This document shows positions 35,207-43,578 of a stretch of DNA of 64,000 bases, one piece after another. The position numbers and the translations under genes are program-made. The DNA is from Kutzneria sp036403095. GTDB taxonomy: Bacteria > Actinomycetota > Actinomycetes > Mycobacteriales > Pseudonocardiaceae. The number at the start of each line of letters is the position of its first letter. Within the stretch, counting starts at the first letter, position 1. The notes under the pieces were generated by a model. That model saw only the letters and a list, made by a program, of their open reading frames with translations. It had not been told where the DNA came from and searched no databases. The DNA lies in the NCBI GenBank assembly GCA_036403095.1, contig DASWRQ010000153.1, forward strand, positions 1 through 64,000. The letters are read 5' to 3'.

Positions 35207-35424
35207 CCACGCCGTTCCCGGTGGACGCCGGCCGTGGGCTCGGCCGGCTGGTCGTCGCCGTGCTCGACATCCTGCGCGAGCTGATCGAGCGGCAGGTGCT
35301 GCGTCGGATGGACGCCGGCACCCTGACCGCGGACGAGATCGAACGGCTCGGCGTGGCCCTGATCGACCTGGACCGGCAGTTCCGTGAGCTGCGTGCGCTC
35401 TTCGACGACGGAGGAACCGCGTGA
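35203..35424 (+). CDS. gvpK: gas vesicle protein GvpK
   Basis: 73 aa, mostly helical. LGRLVVAVLDILRELIERQV, LRRMDAGTLTADEIERLGVA and LIDLDRQFRELRALF match GvpK, an accessory protein of gas-vesicle assembly. Short compared with many GvpK proteins but the core is whole. GTGA overlap upstream and with gvpA downstream. Confidence 0.9.
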   Translation: MTTPFPVDAGRGLGRLVVAVLDILRELIERQVLRRMDAGTLTADEIERLGVALIDLDRQFRELRALFDDGGTA

Positions 35425-35726
35425 CAACCATGATCCAACGCCCCGGCGGGGGCTCCACCAGCCTGGCCGACGTGCTGGACATCGTGCTGGACAAGGGCAT
35501 CGTCATCGACGCGTTCGTGCGGGTGTCGGTGATCGGCATCGAGCTGCTGACCATCGAGGCCCGCATCGTGATCGCCAGCGTCGACACGTACATCCGCTAC
35601 GTGGAGGCGATGCAGCAACTCGGCGCGCTGCCCCGGCGGGCCACACCGCCGGCGGCCCTGACCGCGCCGCCCGTTCCGCCGGTCGCCGTGTACCCACAGC
35701 AGACCACGCCCGTGGAGACCACATGA
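35421..35726 (+). CDS. gvpA: gas vesicle structural protein GvpA
   Basis: 101 aa. Core SLADVLDIVLDKGIVIDAFV, RVSVIGIELLTIEARIVIAS, VDTYIRYVEAM is near the canonical GvpA, the hydrophobic rib protein. A Pro/Ala-rich tail of about 35 residues follows. GGAGGA lies just before GTG 35421, the best ribosome site in the operon, fitting the need for far more GvpA. Placed sixth, not first as is usual. Confidence 0.93.
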   Translation: MTTMIQRPGGGSTSLADVLDIVLDKGIVIDAFVRVSVIGIELLTIEARIVIASVDTYIRYVEAMQQLGALPRRATPPAALTAPPVPPVAVYPQQTTPVETT

Positions 35727-36394
35727 CCCTGCTGCTGCACGGAATCGTGCACGCCGACCACCCGCTCCCGGCCGGCCTGCGGGCCGTCGTCCGCGACGAC
35801 CTCGCGGTGGTCGTGTCGGACATCGGCTCGGCCGAGCCGACCGCCGAGGACGCGCGGTCCCATTTGGACGTCCTCTGTGGACTGATCACGGCCGGTCCCG
35901 TGCTGCCGCTGCGGTTCGCGAGCACAGCCGCGGACGACGATTCCGTGCGGGACAACGCGTTGAGCGCCGATCCGGTGGCCGTCCGGCACGAGCTCGACCG
36001 GCTGACCGGCATGGCCGAGGTCCACGTCCAGCTGGCGTTCGACGAGACCGCGGTGCTGACCGCGCTGCTGGCCGAGGATCCGGCCCTGGCCCGCGCGGTC
36101 ACCGGTTTCGAGGCCACCGTCGAGCGCGGCCGGCACATCGCCGACCGGGTCGAGGCCTGGACCGCGCGGCAGGCGGCCGCCCTGCTCCGGGCCATCGCCG
36201 ACGACCTGGTGCGGCTGGCGGACCACGACGACGGCGAGCAGCGCTGGGCCCTGCTCGTCCGGCACGACGAACTCGACCGGCTGGCCGAATCGATCGGCGC
36301 GCTGCCGGTCACCGCCACCGCGATCGGCCCGCTGCCGCCGTACAACTTCGTGTCGCTGCCGGCAAAACCGGTGTCGCGCTGGGGATTCCAGTAG
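35723..36394 (+). CDS. gvpL: gas vesicle protein GvpL/GvpF family
   Basis: 223 aa from ATG 35723, overlapping the gvpA stop (ATGA). LLLHGIVHADHPLPAGLRAV opens the fold; VLPLRFASTAADD, DRLTGMAEVHVQLAFDETAV and the closing IGPLPPYNFVSLP are family blocks. Second GvpF/L paralogue of the operon, more typical in length than the first. Ends 13 bases from the convergent siderophore-interacting protein gene. Confidence 0.88.
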   Translation: MTLLLHGIVHADHPLPAGLRAVVRDDLAVVVSDIGSAEPTAEDARSHLDVLCGLITAGPVLPLRFASTAADDDSVRDNALSADPVAVRHELDRLTGMAEVHVQLAFDETAVLTALLAEDPALARAVTGFEATVERGRHIADRVEAWTARQAAALLRAIADDLVRLADHDDGEQRWALLVRHDELDRLAESIGALPVTATAIGPLPPYNFVSLPAKPVSRWGFQ

Positions 36395-36407
36395 CCGCGA
36401 CGACCCG

Positions 36408-37097
36408 TCAGTCCAGCCCGGTGCGGCCCTCGGCCCAATACGCCTTGCCCTTGATCTCACCCGGACGGCGCGGCCAGTCCCGCGAGTCCCGACGGATCGC
36501 GTGCACCGTCGCCGCGTTGCCGGTGACGACGAGGTCGTACGGCTCGTCCGGCAGCACGTCGCGCACGCGAGTTACCACGTCGGTGTTGGGCACGACCACG
36601 GAGGCGTCAACGAGCCCGTGCACCGCCAGCAGCTCCGTGACGGCCGCCGGGTCCGTCGCCTCGAAGACGTGCTTCACCTGTGGCGTCACGACTTTCAGCG
36701 CGCAGGCCAAGGCGATGCTCGACTCGTCGCCGACGAACACCACCCGGTCCAGCCCGCGCAGGTCGATCGACTTGCGCGGCCCGAAGACCTCGCACGAGTC
36801 ACCGACCCGCACGCCGCGGAACCAGTCGGCCGCCGGTCCGTCGCCGTGTGTGTAGGCGATCAGCTCCGTCGTGTCGGCGTCCCAGCGGACCGGGGTGTAC
36901 GTGCGCATCTTCATGGTGCCGCGCCGCGTCCGCAGCTGCACCTTCATGCCCGGCGCCCAGTCGGCGCGCCGGAAGGCGTCGGACCGCAACTCGACGCGGA
37001 CGAAGCCGGGCGCGCACGGCTCGACGACCGTCACGTCCGCGGACTGCAGGAATGCGCCGCCGGCCAGGTCGGCCAGGCGTTCGGTGAAAGTAGGCAC
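36408..37097 (-). CDS. siderophore-interacting protein
   Basis: 229 aa flavoprotein, SIP family. GMKVQLRTRRG, MRTYTPVRWD (FAD-binding RxYT), GPAADWFRGVRVGDSCEVFG, VFVGDESSIALACAL and the C-terminal KGKAYWAEGR are all family features. Reduces ferric siderophores with NAD(P)H-derived electrons via FAD. GTG 37097 is preceded by AGAGGG. No siderophore synthesis genes nearby. Confidence 0.9.
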   Translation of the reverse strand: MPTFTERLADLAGGAFLQSADVTVVEPCAPGFVRVELRSDAFRRADWAPGMKVQLRTRRGTMKMRTYTPVRWDADTTELIAYTHGDGPAADWFRGVRVGDSCEVFGPRKSIDLRGLDRVVFVGDESSIALACALKVVTPQVKHVFEATDPAAVTELLAVHGLVDASVVVPNTDVVTRVRDVLPDEPYDLVVTGNAATVHAIRRDSRDWPRRPGEIKGKAYWAEGRTGLD

Positions 37098-37164
37098 GGC
37101 ATCCCTCTGTCGGTGTCGCTGCTGGCTCCCGACAGTACTGGTTGCCCCGGTCCGCTCGTGACGT

Positions 37165-37203
37165 CCGCGTGGCGGCCCCTCACGAGCAGGGGCCGCCACG
37201 CGG
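37165..37203 (-). terminator. hairpin terminator
   Basis: Perfect 16-bp stem CCGCGTGGCGGCCCCT with its complement around a 7-base loop, starting eight bases past the stop of the secreted protein gene at 37211 (minus strand). It separates that gene from the SIP gene. Confidence 0.85.
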
Positions 37204-37210
37204 TTTCCGG

Positions 37211-37675
37211 TCAGTGGAAGGTCAACGACGCGGACTCGACGTTCTCCGTGGCGGGGCACAGCACGCCGCCACCGGTCAGGGTGGCGGTGAAGGGGCCGCC
37301 GGTGTAGGCCCGGCCCGTGCCCTGGCGGGTGTACGACACGTTGGTCACCTTGTAGGAGCAGGTGATGCCGAGCTCCGTTCCGTTGACGTCGACCTCCGGC
37401 GCGGTCACCGTGCCGGCCGTGTCGTCGAAGGTCACCGTCGGGTCGTTGGTCAGGCTCGCCGTGATGCTGCCGCTGCAGCTCGGGTGGACAGTGGTGTGGT
37501 CGATCGTCAGGGTGTTGGGCGCCACGTCGCTGGTCGTCGCGTTGGTCCACGAACAGCTCGAGCCGCCCACGGTGATGTTGCCGTCGACCTGGCCGGTGGC
37601 GGCGTAGGCCGGGACGGCCAGGAGCACGCTGCCGGCGACGGCGGCGAGGCCGACGAGCAAGCGGGTCGGGTTCAT
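37211..37675 (-). CDS. secreted protein of unknown function
   Basis: 154 aa. Signal peptide LLVGLAAVAGSVLLAVPAYA with cleavage after YAA. The mature part is Thr/Ser/Gly-rich with four cysteines (SSCSW, HPSCSG, GITCSY, GVLCPA), probably two disulfides, and beta-strand character. No family recognised. AGGAGG precedes ATG 37675. The 227 bases upstream hold its promoter and the end of the YihY gene, with no other gene. Confidence 0.8.
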   Translation of the reverse strand: MNPTRLLVGLAAVAGSVLLAVPAYAATGQVDGNITVGGSSCSWTNATTSDVAPNTLTIDHTTVHPSCSGSITASLTNDPTVTFDDTAGTVTAPEVDVNGTELGITCSYKVTNVSYTRQGTGRAYTGGPFTATLTGGGVLCPATENVESASLTFH

Positions 37676-37902
37676 GCGGTCCTCCTACTGCGATACGCGT
37701 CTGCGGCGGCTCGTCCGCCGCCGGGCACGCGGTAACGCGGTGCTGACCAGGAGGTCCAGCTTCGCCAGTTGAACGTGAAGATGATTCACGAACAAGATGA
37801 TGGCACGAGTGCGCCAAGTCTCATATGGATCGTCAATTGTTAACCGCCCGCAGGACCTCCCGCACTCAATGAACCCCTTGAACCGCTTCAGGTCCCCGGC
37901 AC

Positions 37903-38820
37903 TCACCCAGTCTGAGCGACCCTTGGGGCGAACGACGGCTTCTCCCCGGCCTCGAGCTGCCGGCCGCGGGCGAGCTCGGCGTCGAACGCGGCGCCGAGCA
38001 GCACCGCGAGATTGCTGATCCACAGCCAGACCAGGAACACCACGATGCCGGCCAGCGAGCCGTAGGTCTTGTTGTACGCGGCGAAGTTGGCCACGTAGAT
38101 GCCGAAGCCCAGCGACGCCAGCAGCCACAGCACCACGGCCAGCGCGCTGCCCGGCGTCAGCCAGAGAAACCGCGGCCTGGGCAGGCGGACGTTGGGCGCG
38201 GCCCAGTACAGCAGGCAGATCGCCAGGCTGACGATGACCACTATCACCGGCCACTGGGCGATGCCCCAGACCATCAGCCCGGTGGAGCCGACGCCGAGCC
38301 GGCGGCCGATCTGGTCGGCGACCGGACCGGACACCGCCAGCCCGAGCGCCGAGACCGCCAGCAGCACCATCATGGCCAGGGTCAGCCCGAGCTGGAGCGG
38401 CACGGTCTGCCACAGCGGCCGCCCCTCGGCCACGCCGTAGATCGCGTTATTGGCGCGCATGAAGCCGCCGATGTAGCCGGTGGCCGCCCACAGCGCCCCG
38501 AGCAGGCCGAGGACGGCCAGCGGCCCGGCGGCGGTGTGCGCGTTCTGGATCGCGCCGACCAGCAGGTCCCGTCCCTGGCCGAAGTCGATCGAGTTGATGC
38601 TGTCGGTCAGCATCCTGGTCGCGTCCGGCCCGAGCAGGCCGACCACCGCCGTCAGCACGATCAGCCCGGGAAACACCGACAGCACGGCGTAGTACGTCAA
38701 CGACGCTGCCCAGTCCATCACGTTGTTCATCGACACCGCCTGGACCGTGCGCTTGAGCGCGGCCCACCATGACCGGGCCGGCAGGTCGACCGGTGTCGCC
38801 GGTGCGTCCGCGGTCGTCAT
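37903..38820 (-). CDS. YihY/BrkB-family membrane protein
   Basis: 305 aa, six membrane helices. DWAASLTYYAVLSVFPGLIV, GYIGGFMRANNAIYGVAEGR, WLTPGSALAVVLWLLASLGF and FAAYNKTYGSLAGIVVFLVW are the conserved YihY blocks. Once misannotated as RNase BN; now thought to be a transporter or lipid-handling protein. Five bases downstream of a 52-residue membrane protein gene. Confidence 0.9.
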   Translation of the reverse strand: MTTADAPATPVDLPARSWWAALKRTVQAVSMNNVMDWAASLTYYAVLSVFPGLIVLTAVVGLLGPDATRMLTDSINSIDFGQGRDLLVGAIQNAHTAAGPLAVLGLLGALWAATGYIGGFMRANNAIYGVAEGRPLWQTVPLQLGLTLAMMVLLAVSALGLAVSGPVADQIGRRLGVGSTGLMVWGIAQWPVIVVIVSLAICLLYWAAPNVRLPRPRFLWLTPGSALAVVLWLLASLGFGIYVANFAAYNKTYGSLAGIVVFLVWLWISNLAVLLGAAFDAELARGRQLEAGEKPSFAPRVAQTG

Positions 38821-38824
38821 GATC

Positions 38825-38983
38825 TCAACGGCGTAGCGCTTCCCGCTTCACCCAACCCACCACCGCGGTGACGACGAACAGCACGGCGCCGAGCACCAAC
38901 AGCCACACCAGGCCCTTGACCACCGCGCCGACGACGGCGCACACGAGCCAGATCACCAGCAGCAAACCGATCAGAGCGAGCAT
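38825..38983 (-). CDS. small two-helix membrane protein
   Basis: 52 aa, almost wholly hydrophobic (LIGLLLVIWLVCAVVGAVV and LLVLGAVLFVVTAVVGWV) with a basic tail KREALRR. GGAGG seven bases before ATG 38983. Five bases upstream of the YihY gene, so co-transcribed. Similar short hydrophobic proteins are common in actinomycetes; role unknown. Confidence 0.8.
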   Translation of the reverse strand: MLALIGLLLVIWLVCAVVGAVVKGLVWLLVLGAVLFVVTAVVGWVKREALRR

Positions 38984-39086
38984 CGGACACCTCCGTGGCG
39001 GGGAATCGGGAATCTTGTGATACCCGTTGGCCGCCAAGGTCAAACTGTGGTTTACCACTCCCGTCCGAGCTGACGCCGGTTCGAGC

Positions 39087-39824
39087 TCAGCTGACGACGT
39101 ACACGGGGCAGGTGGCATGGTGCAGGGCGGTTCGGACGGCCGGTCCGCGCCGCACCACGACCAGATCCGCCCCGTCAGGGACCGACCCGCCCGGCTGTCG
39201 CCGCACGACCTCCAGCACCGACCGCGTGGCCCGGGCGTATTCCCGGGCCCGCGACACCACGATGTCGTCGTCCTCCCCCACCCAGGCCGTGACCTTGCGG
39301 AACTCGCCGTGCACGGCCTGCGGCCGTCCTCGCACGACAACGACGTCGCAGGTCGCGGTTCGGGCCAGCGCCAGGGCGTGATGCCCGACGCCCAGGTGGC
39401 ATTTGTGCTGGCCACGGCAGCCGAGCACCAACAGGCCGGTGTCGGCCGCGGCGGCCAGCAGTGCGGCCGCCGGATCGTCGCCGCTGCTGCGGATCCGGAC
39501 TGGGAGCATCGGGTACGAGCGCAGCGCCGAGCCGGTGCCGATGTCGGCCGGCAGATCGGCCGGAATGGGCTCGAACCGTCGATCGGCTTCGTAGACGTCG
39601 AGCTCCAGGCCGGCCCGCTGGGCGTGCCGGACCGCCCAACCGAGGGCCACGTGCCCCCAGTACGAACCGTCCGTGCCCACGGTCACCCGACCGGGGCGAG
39701 TCCGCTTCACCTGGCCGGGAATCAACAGAGCGGTCTGTCTCCGCTCGCTGGGTGCAACCACGTCCACCTCTGGCTGTGAGACAGTCCCAAATGGACCGTT
39801 GTGCACCTGGATGCCCGGTGGCAC
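39087..39824 (-). CDS. universal stress family protein
   Basis: Up to 245 aa with one full and one partial Usp-like domain. VTVGTDGSYWGHVALGWAVR is the first strand and helix of a UspA fold; the second part (VVVRGRPQAVHGEF through CPVYVVS) is a degenerate copy. The ATP loop G-2x-G-9x-G(S/T) is not clear, so it may not bind ATP. The start is uncertain because the first about 40 residues are not conserved-looking. Minus-strand single gene. Confidence 0.8.
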   Translation of the reverse strand: MPPGIQVHNGPFGTVSQPEVDVVAPSERRQTALLIPGQVKRTRPGRVTVGTDGSYWGHVALGWAVRHAQRAGLELDVYEADRRFEPIPADLPADIGTGSALRSYPMLPVRIRSSGDDPAAALLAAAADTGLLVLGCRGQHKCHLGVGHHALALARTATCDVVVVRGRPQAVHGEFRKVTAWVGEDDDIVVSRAREYARATRSVLEVVRRQPGGSVPDGADLVVVRRGPAVRTALHHATCPVYVVS

Positions 39825-39853
39825 AGGGTTTCACACCCGCTGTCGGTGGACGC

Positions 39854-41296
39854 TCAGGCGGCCTCCGGCTGCTCCTCCTCGGACGACAGCGGGCTGGCGA
39901 TGTCCTCCAGCGACTTCTGCGCCGCCTCCACGCCGATCAGCAGCTCGATGACGCCGCCGCCCATCATCACGGCCGCGCCCAGGTAGTAGCCGATGGCGAC
40001 CATCGCCACGTTGCCGGTGGCGACCAGGCCGCCGAACAGTACCGGCCCGATGATGCCGCCGAGACCGGTGCCCACGGAGTAGAACAGGGCGATGGCCATG
40101 GCCCGGATCTCCAGCGGGAAGATCTCCGACACGGTCAGGTACGCGGCGCTCGACCCGGCCGAGGCCAGGAAGAACACGAGGCTCCAGGCGATGGTCAACG
40201 TCCACGCGGACAACAGGTTCTGCTGGAACAGCACCGCCGTCACGACCAGCAGCACTCCCGACCCGAGATAGCTGGCGGCGATCATGGCCCGGCGGCCGAC
40301 GGTGTCGAACAGCCGGCCCAGCACCAGCGGCCCGAGCAGGCTGCCGACGGCCAGCGGGATCAGGAAGCCGCCGACGGTGGTGCCCGAGATGCCGAAGAAC
40401 CTGGCCAGCACCAACGCCTGCGTGAAGTACACGGCGTTGTACAGGAACGCCTGCCCGACGAACAGCCCGAGCCCGAGCAGCGTCCGCCGCGGATACTTCT
40501 GCACCAGCGTGCGGCCGATGACGCCGAAACCCGTGCTGTGCCGCTCGTGCACGTCGATCGTGTCGTGCACGGAGTCGAGTTCCTTGCCGGTCTGCGCCGA
40601 CACCTGCCGCTCTATGTCGCCGACCAGCCGGTCGGCCTCCTCGGCCCGGCCGTGGGTGAACAGCCAGCGGGGGCTCTCCGGGACGTTGCGCCGCACCACC
40701 AGGATGCCGACGCCGAGCACGGCCCCGAGGCCGAAAGCCAGCCGCCAGCCCAGGTTCTCCGCGAACAGGGTCGGATTGAGCAGCAGCAGCGTCAAAGCCG
40801 CGCCGGCCGCCGCGCCCAGCCAGTACGAGCCGTTGACCAGCAGGTCGATCCGACCGCGCAGGCGCGCCGGCACGAGCTCGTCGATGGCCGAGTTGATCGC
40901 CGCGTACTCGCCGCCGACGCCGGCGCCGGTGAAGAACCTCATCGCGAAGAACCAGATCGGGGTGAAGGAGAACGCCGTCAGCACCGTCGCGGCCAGGTAC
41001 AGCGCCAGCGTGACGAGGAAGAGTTTCTTGCGGCCCAACCGGTCGGTCAGGTAGCCGAAGCCCAGCGAGCCCAGCACGGCCCCGATCACGTAGCAGGACG
41101 CGGCCAGCCCGACCTCGGTTTCCGTGAGGTGCAGGCCGCTGGCCGGATCGGTCAGCCGCTCCCCCAGCGCGCCGACGATCGTGACCTCGAGACCGTCCAG
41201 GATCCACACCGTGCCCAGTCCGATCAGGACCGTCCAGTGCCACCGCGACCACGGCAGCCGATCCATCCGCGCCGGGACATCTGTGGTCGTCTTCAT
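39854..41296 (-). CDS. MFS metabolite/proton symporter
   Basis: 480 aa, twelve helices. LGFGYLTDRLGRKKLFLVTL (loop 2-3), FFTGAGVGGEYAAINSAIDE, RRNVPESPRWLFTHGR and the C-terminal EIFPLEIRAMAIALFYSVGT place it among sugar-porter or metabolite:H+ symporters. Cytoplasmic tail ends in acidic EEEQPEAA. Divergent from an F420-dependent oxidoreductase across a 102-bp shared promoter region. Confidence 0.9.
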   Translation of the reverse strand: MKTTTDVPARMDRLPWSRWHWTVLIGLGTVWILDGLEVTIVGALGERLTDPASGLHLTETEVGLAASCYVIGAVLGSLGFGYLTDRLGRKKLFLVTLALYLAATVLTAFSFTPIWFFAMRFFTGAGVGGEYAAINSAIDELVPARLRGRIDLLVNGSYWLGAAAGAALTLLLLNPTLFAENLGWRLAFGLGAVLGVGILVVRRNVPESPRWLFTHGRAEEADRLVGDIERQVSAQTGKELDSVHDTIDVHERHSTGFGVIGRTLVQKYPRRTLLGLGLFVGQAFLYNAVYFTQALVLARFFGISGTTVGGFLIPLAVGSLLGPLVLGRLFDTVGRRAMIAASYLGSGVLLVVTAVLFQQNLLSAWTLTIAWSLVFFLASAGSSAAYLTVSEIFPLEIRAMAIALFYSVGTGLGGIIGPVLFGGLVATGNVAMVAIGYYLGAAVMMGGGVIELLIGVEAAQKSLEDIASPLSSEEEQPEAA

Positions 41297-41398
41297 GCGG
41301 ATCGACTACCCCGGGACCCGCCGGCACAATCCAGCGTGGCTTACCGCCGGCGAGACCGGGTACCCGAGGTGAACGGATGTCCACGGGAAGAGGCACTG

Positions 41399-42358
41399 AT
41401 GATCGGCTACACCCTGATGACGGAACAGGCCGGGCCCCGCGAGCTCGTCGACCACGCCGTGCGGGCCGAGCAGGCCGGCTTCGACTTCGAGGTGATGAGC
41501 GATCACTACTTCCCCTGGCTGACCGAGCAGGGGCACGCGCCCAACGCGTGGGCGGTGCTCGGCGCGGTCGCCCAGGCCACCGAGCGGGTGCGGCTGATGA
41601 CGTACGTGACCTGCCCGACCATGCGCTACCACCCGACCGTCGTCGCCCAGCAGGCCGCCACCGTGCAGTTGCTGTCCGACAACAGGTTCACGCTCGGTCT
41701 CGGCGCCGGGGAGAACCTCAACGAACACGTGCTGGGTCGTGGCTGGCCGCCGGTCAACGTGCGGCACGAGATGCTCGGCGAGGCACTCGAGATCATCTCG
41801 CGGCTGTTCAACGGCGGTCACCTCGACTTCGTCGGCAAGCACTTCCGGGTCGACTCGGCCAAGCTGTGGGACCTGCCCGAGCAGCGGGTGCCGGTCGGCG
41901 TCGCCGTGTCGGGGCCGCAGTCGGTGGAGCTGTTCGCGCCCAGCGCCGACCTGATGATCGCCGTCGAGCCCGACGAGTCGCTGTGCCGGGCGTGGCGGCA
42001 GGCCGCGCCCGACGCGGACCGGATCGTCGGCCAGCTGCCCATCTGCTTCGACCGCAGCGAAGAGGCCGCCGTCCAGCGGGCGCACGAGCAGTTCCGCTGG
42101 TTCGGCGGCGGCTGGAAGGTCAACGCCGAGCTGCCCGGCCCGGCCGCCTTCGCCGCCGCCACCCAGTTCGTCCGGCCGGCCGACGTCGCCGCCTCGATCC
42201 CGTGCGGGCCCGAGGTCAAGCCGATCGTCGACGCCGTCACGGAGTTCCTGGACGCCGGCTTCACCGACGTCGCCCTGGTCCAGATCGGCGGCCAGCACCA
42301 GGAGGAGTTCTTCACGTTCGCCCGCGACGAACTGCTGCCGGCGCTGCGCGAACGGTGA
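41399..42358 (+). CDS. F420-dependent LLM-class oxidoreductase
   Basis: 319 aa luciferase-like flavin/F420 enzyme. IGYTLMTEQAGPRELVDHAV, FEVMSDHYFPWL, VTCPTMRYHPTVVAQQAATV, FTLGLGAGENLNEHV resemble F420-dependent glucose-6-phosphate dehydrogenase relatives (TIGR03557 type). Substrate unknown. GAAGAGG precedes ATG 41399. A much longer open frame in the same phase begins at 39461 but is antisense to the permease gene and is not coding. Confidence 0.9.
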   Translation: MIGYTLMTEQAGPRELVDHAVRAEQAGFDFEVMSDHYFPWLTEQGHAPNAWAVLGAVAQATERVRLMTYVTCPTMRYHPTVVAQQAATVQLLSDNRFTLGLGAGENLNEHVLGRGWPPVNVRHEMLGEALEIISRLFNGGHLDFVGKHFRVDSAKLWDLPEQRVPVGVAVSGPQSVELFAPSADLMIAVEPDESLCRAWRQAAPDADRIVGQLPICFDRSEEAAVQRAHEQFRWFGGGWKVNAELPGPAAFAAATQFVRPADVAASIPCGPEVKPIVDAVTEFLDAGFTDVALVQIGGQHQEEFFTFARDELLPALRER

Positions 42359-42418
42359 CGAGCAGGCCGGCGCGTTCCGATATCCTGGGGTCAGCGACGC
42401 TCTGTTCACAGTAGACAA

Positions 42419-42457
42419 AACGGGGTGCGGAACCGGAAGCCGGCTCCACACCCCGTT
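42419..42457. terminator. bidirectional hairpin terminator
   Basis: 18-bp stem with two mismatches (AACGGGGTGCGGAACCGG against its near complement) and an AAG loop, between the convergent F420 enzyme and lectin genes. On the minus strand it is followed by TTTTGT, a T-run. Confidence 0.82.
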
Positions 42458-42462
42458 GTCGC

Positions 42463-43164
42463 TCAGGCTGTGGTCACTTCCCAGTCCTGGTTGTACGCGT
42501 CGACGGTGAGGTCGTCCCACAGCTGCACGTGAGTGCCGTTGTCGGCGATGGTGTCCGCGTCGGCGTCCAGCACCCGGTCGCTCTGGATGTTGGCCCACTT
42601 GTACAGCTCGAGGCCGGTGCCCGTGTCGTAGTAGCCGGTGTCCACCAGGCCCCACAGCTGGTTGGCCTGGCCGGCCCCGAGGTCGTCCCACAGCTGCACG
42701 TGAGTGCCGTTGCCCCTGATGGTGTCCTCATCGGCGTCCAGCACGCGGGGGCTCGCGCCGTTGGAGATCTTGTACACGCCCTCGGTCGTGGTGCTGGTCA
42801 TGATCCAGGTCTGGCTGGGGTCGCCGTTGCCGTCGTCCCACAGCTGCACCTTGGTGCCGTTGGCGCCGATCGTGCCCGTGTCCGCGTCCAGCGCGCGGTA
42901 GCTGGCGAAGTTGTGCATCTGCACGCTGAACACCTCGTTCGGCGTGGCCTTCGCGGCGTTCGAGTGCACGGACGTGCCCGCCGGGACCGACGCCAGCGGG
43001 GACAGCTTGCCGTGCGCCGACGGGGTGCTTCTCACCAGGTGGCGCGGCTTCGAGGCATCGGCGCTGTTCGGCGCGGTGGGCGCAGCCGCCGCCGTGGCGA
43101 CACCACTGGCCAGCACGGTGCCGCCGACCGTCAGTACCGCGAGCGCGGAGACAAACTTGTTCAT
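42463..43164 (-). CDS. secreted ricin-type beta-trefoil lectin
   Basis: 233 aa. Start at ATG 43164 with AGAGGGAA upstream. Signal peptide VSALAVLTVGGTVLASGVAT. Three trefoil repeats of the form R(A/V)LDAD..TI..NGT.VQLWDD at about 90-115, 140-160 and 190-215. The aromatic and QxW positions are partly altered (QLWDD, SQTWIM, NQLWGL, NQDWEV). Carbohydrate-binding, standing alone with no catalytic domain, so possibly a cell-surface adhesin. Confidence 0.87.
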   Translation of the reverse strand: MNKFVSALAVLTVGGTVLASGVATAAAAPTAPNSADASKPRHLVRSTPSAHGKLSPLASVPAGTSVHSNAAKATPNEVFSVQMHNFASYRALDADTGTIGANGTKVQLWDDGNGDPSQTWIMTSTTTEGVYKISNGASPRVLDADEDTIRGNGTHVQLWDDLGAGQANQLWGLVDTGYYDTGTGLELYKWANIQSDRVLDADADTIADNGTHVQLWDDLTVDAYNQDWEVTTA

Positions 43165-43230
43165 ATTTCCCTCTCTTGTGGCGTGACTGGAGTGCCAGGA
43201 CTCGCCGGCTTGTCGGCGCACGAAGGCCCA

Positions 43231-43252
43231 CGACAGCCCGAACGGGCTGTCG
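43231..43252 (-). terminator. hairpin upstream of lectin gene
   Basis: CGACAGCCCG-AA-CGGGCTGTCG, a perfect 10-bp stem. No plus-strand gene ends here, so it must terminate minus-strand transcription coming from the antiporter gene or from a small unit at about 43308-43404. Confidence 0.65.
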
Positions 43253-43307
43253 TCTGGTTGTCGTAGCGAGGTTTACGCGCGGTCAACCGCCGGCTCGCGA
43301 CGTTCGC

Positions 43308-43404
43308 TCAGGGGTGCTCAGCTGTTGTCGAACAGGCCGTGCCGATGCGGCATGCGTCGTCGAAGTTCGTTGCGCCGCAGCCGAAGCCGCCCGACAGCTG
43401 GCAT
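43308..43404 (-). other. possible tiny gene, Cys-rich peptide frame
   Basis: Two overlapping frames. ATG 43404, preceded by GGGGGGAA, opens a 28-residue Arg-rich frame ending at 43318 with poor third-position GC. One frame over, 43308-43403 reads CQLSGGFGCGATNFDDAC and RIGTACSTTAEHP with high third-position GC (about 26 of 31 codons) but no normal start codon. It is followed by a hairpin terminator at 43231-43252. It may be a small peptide gene with a non-standard start or a base error. No modifying enzyme is adjacent. Confidence 0.3.
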
Positions 43405-43578
43405 GGTGTTCCCCCCGAATCACCCGCGTCACCAGGAAGTCCTGGACCTCACCAGCCTAGTGGATGTTGCCGGCGGCGTCCCGGGAATTCGACCGGCAAA
43501 TCCGCGCTTCAGAAACCGAGCCGGCCCGTCAACCGTGGCGGTCGTCGGACACCCGGAGTGCCTGGGCCGGGATGCCGC

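Noticed and set aside
39461..42358. 965-codon open frame on the plus strand
   Set aside because: Its first two thirds are antisense to the MFS permease gene; only the last 319 codons (from 41399) encode a recognisable protein.
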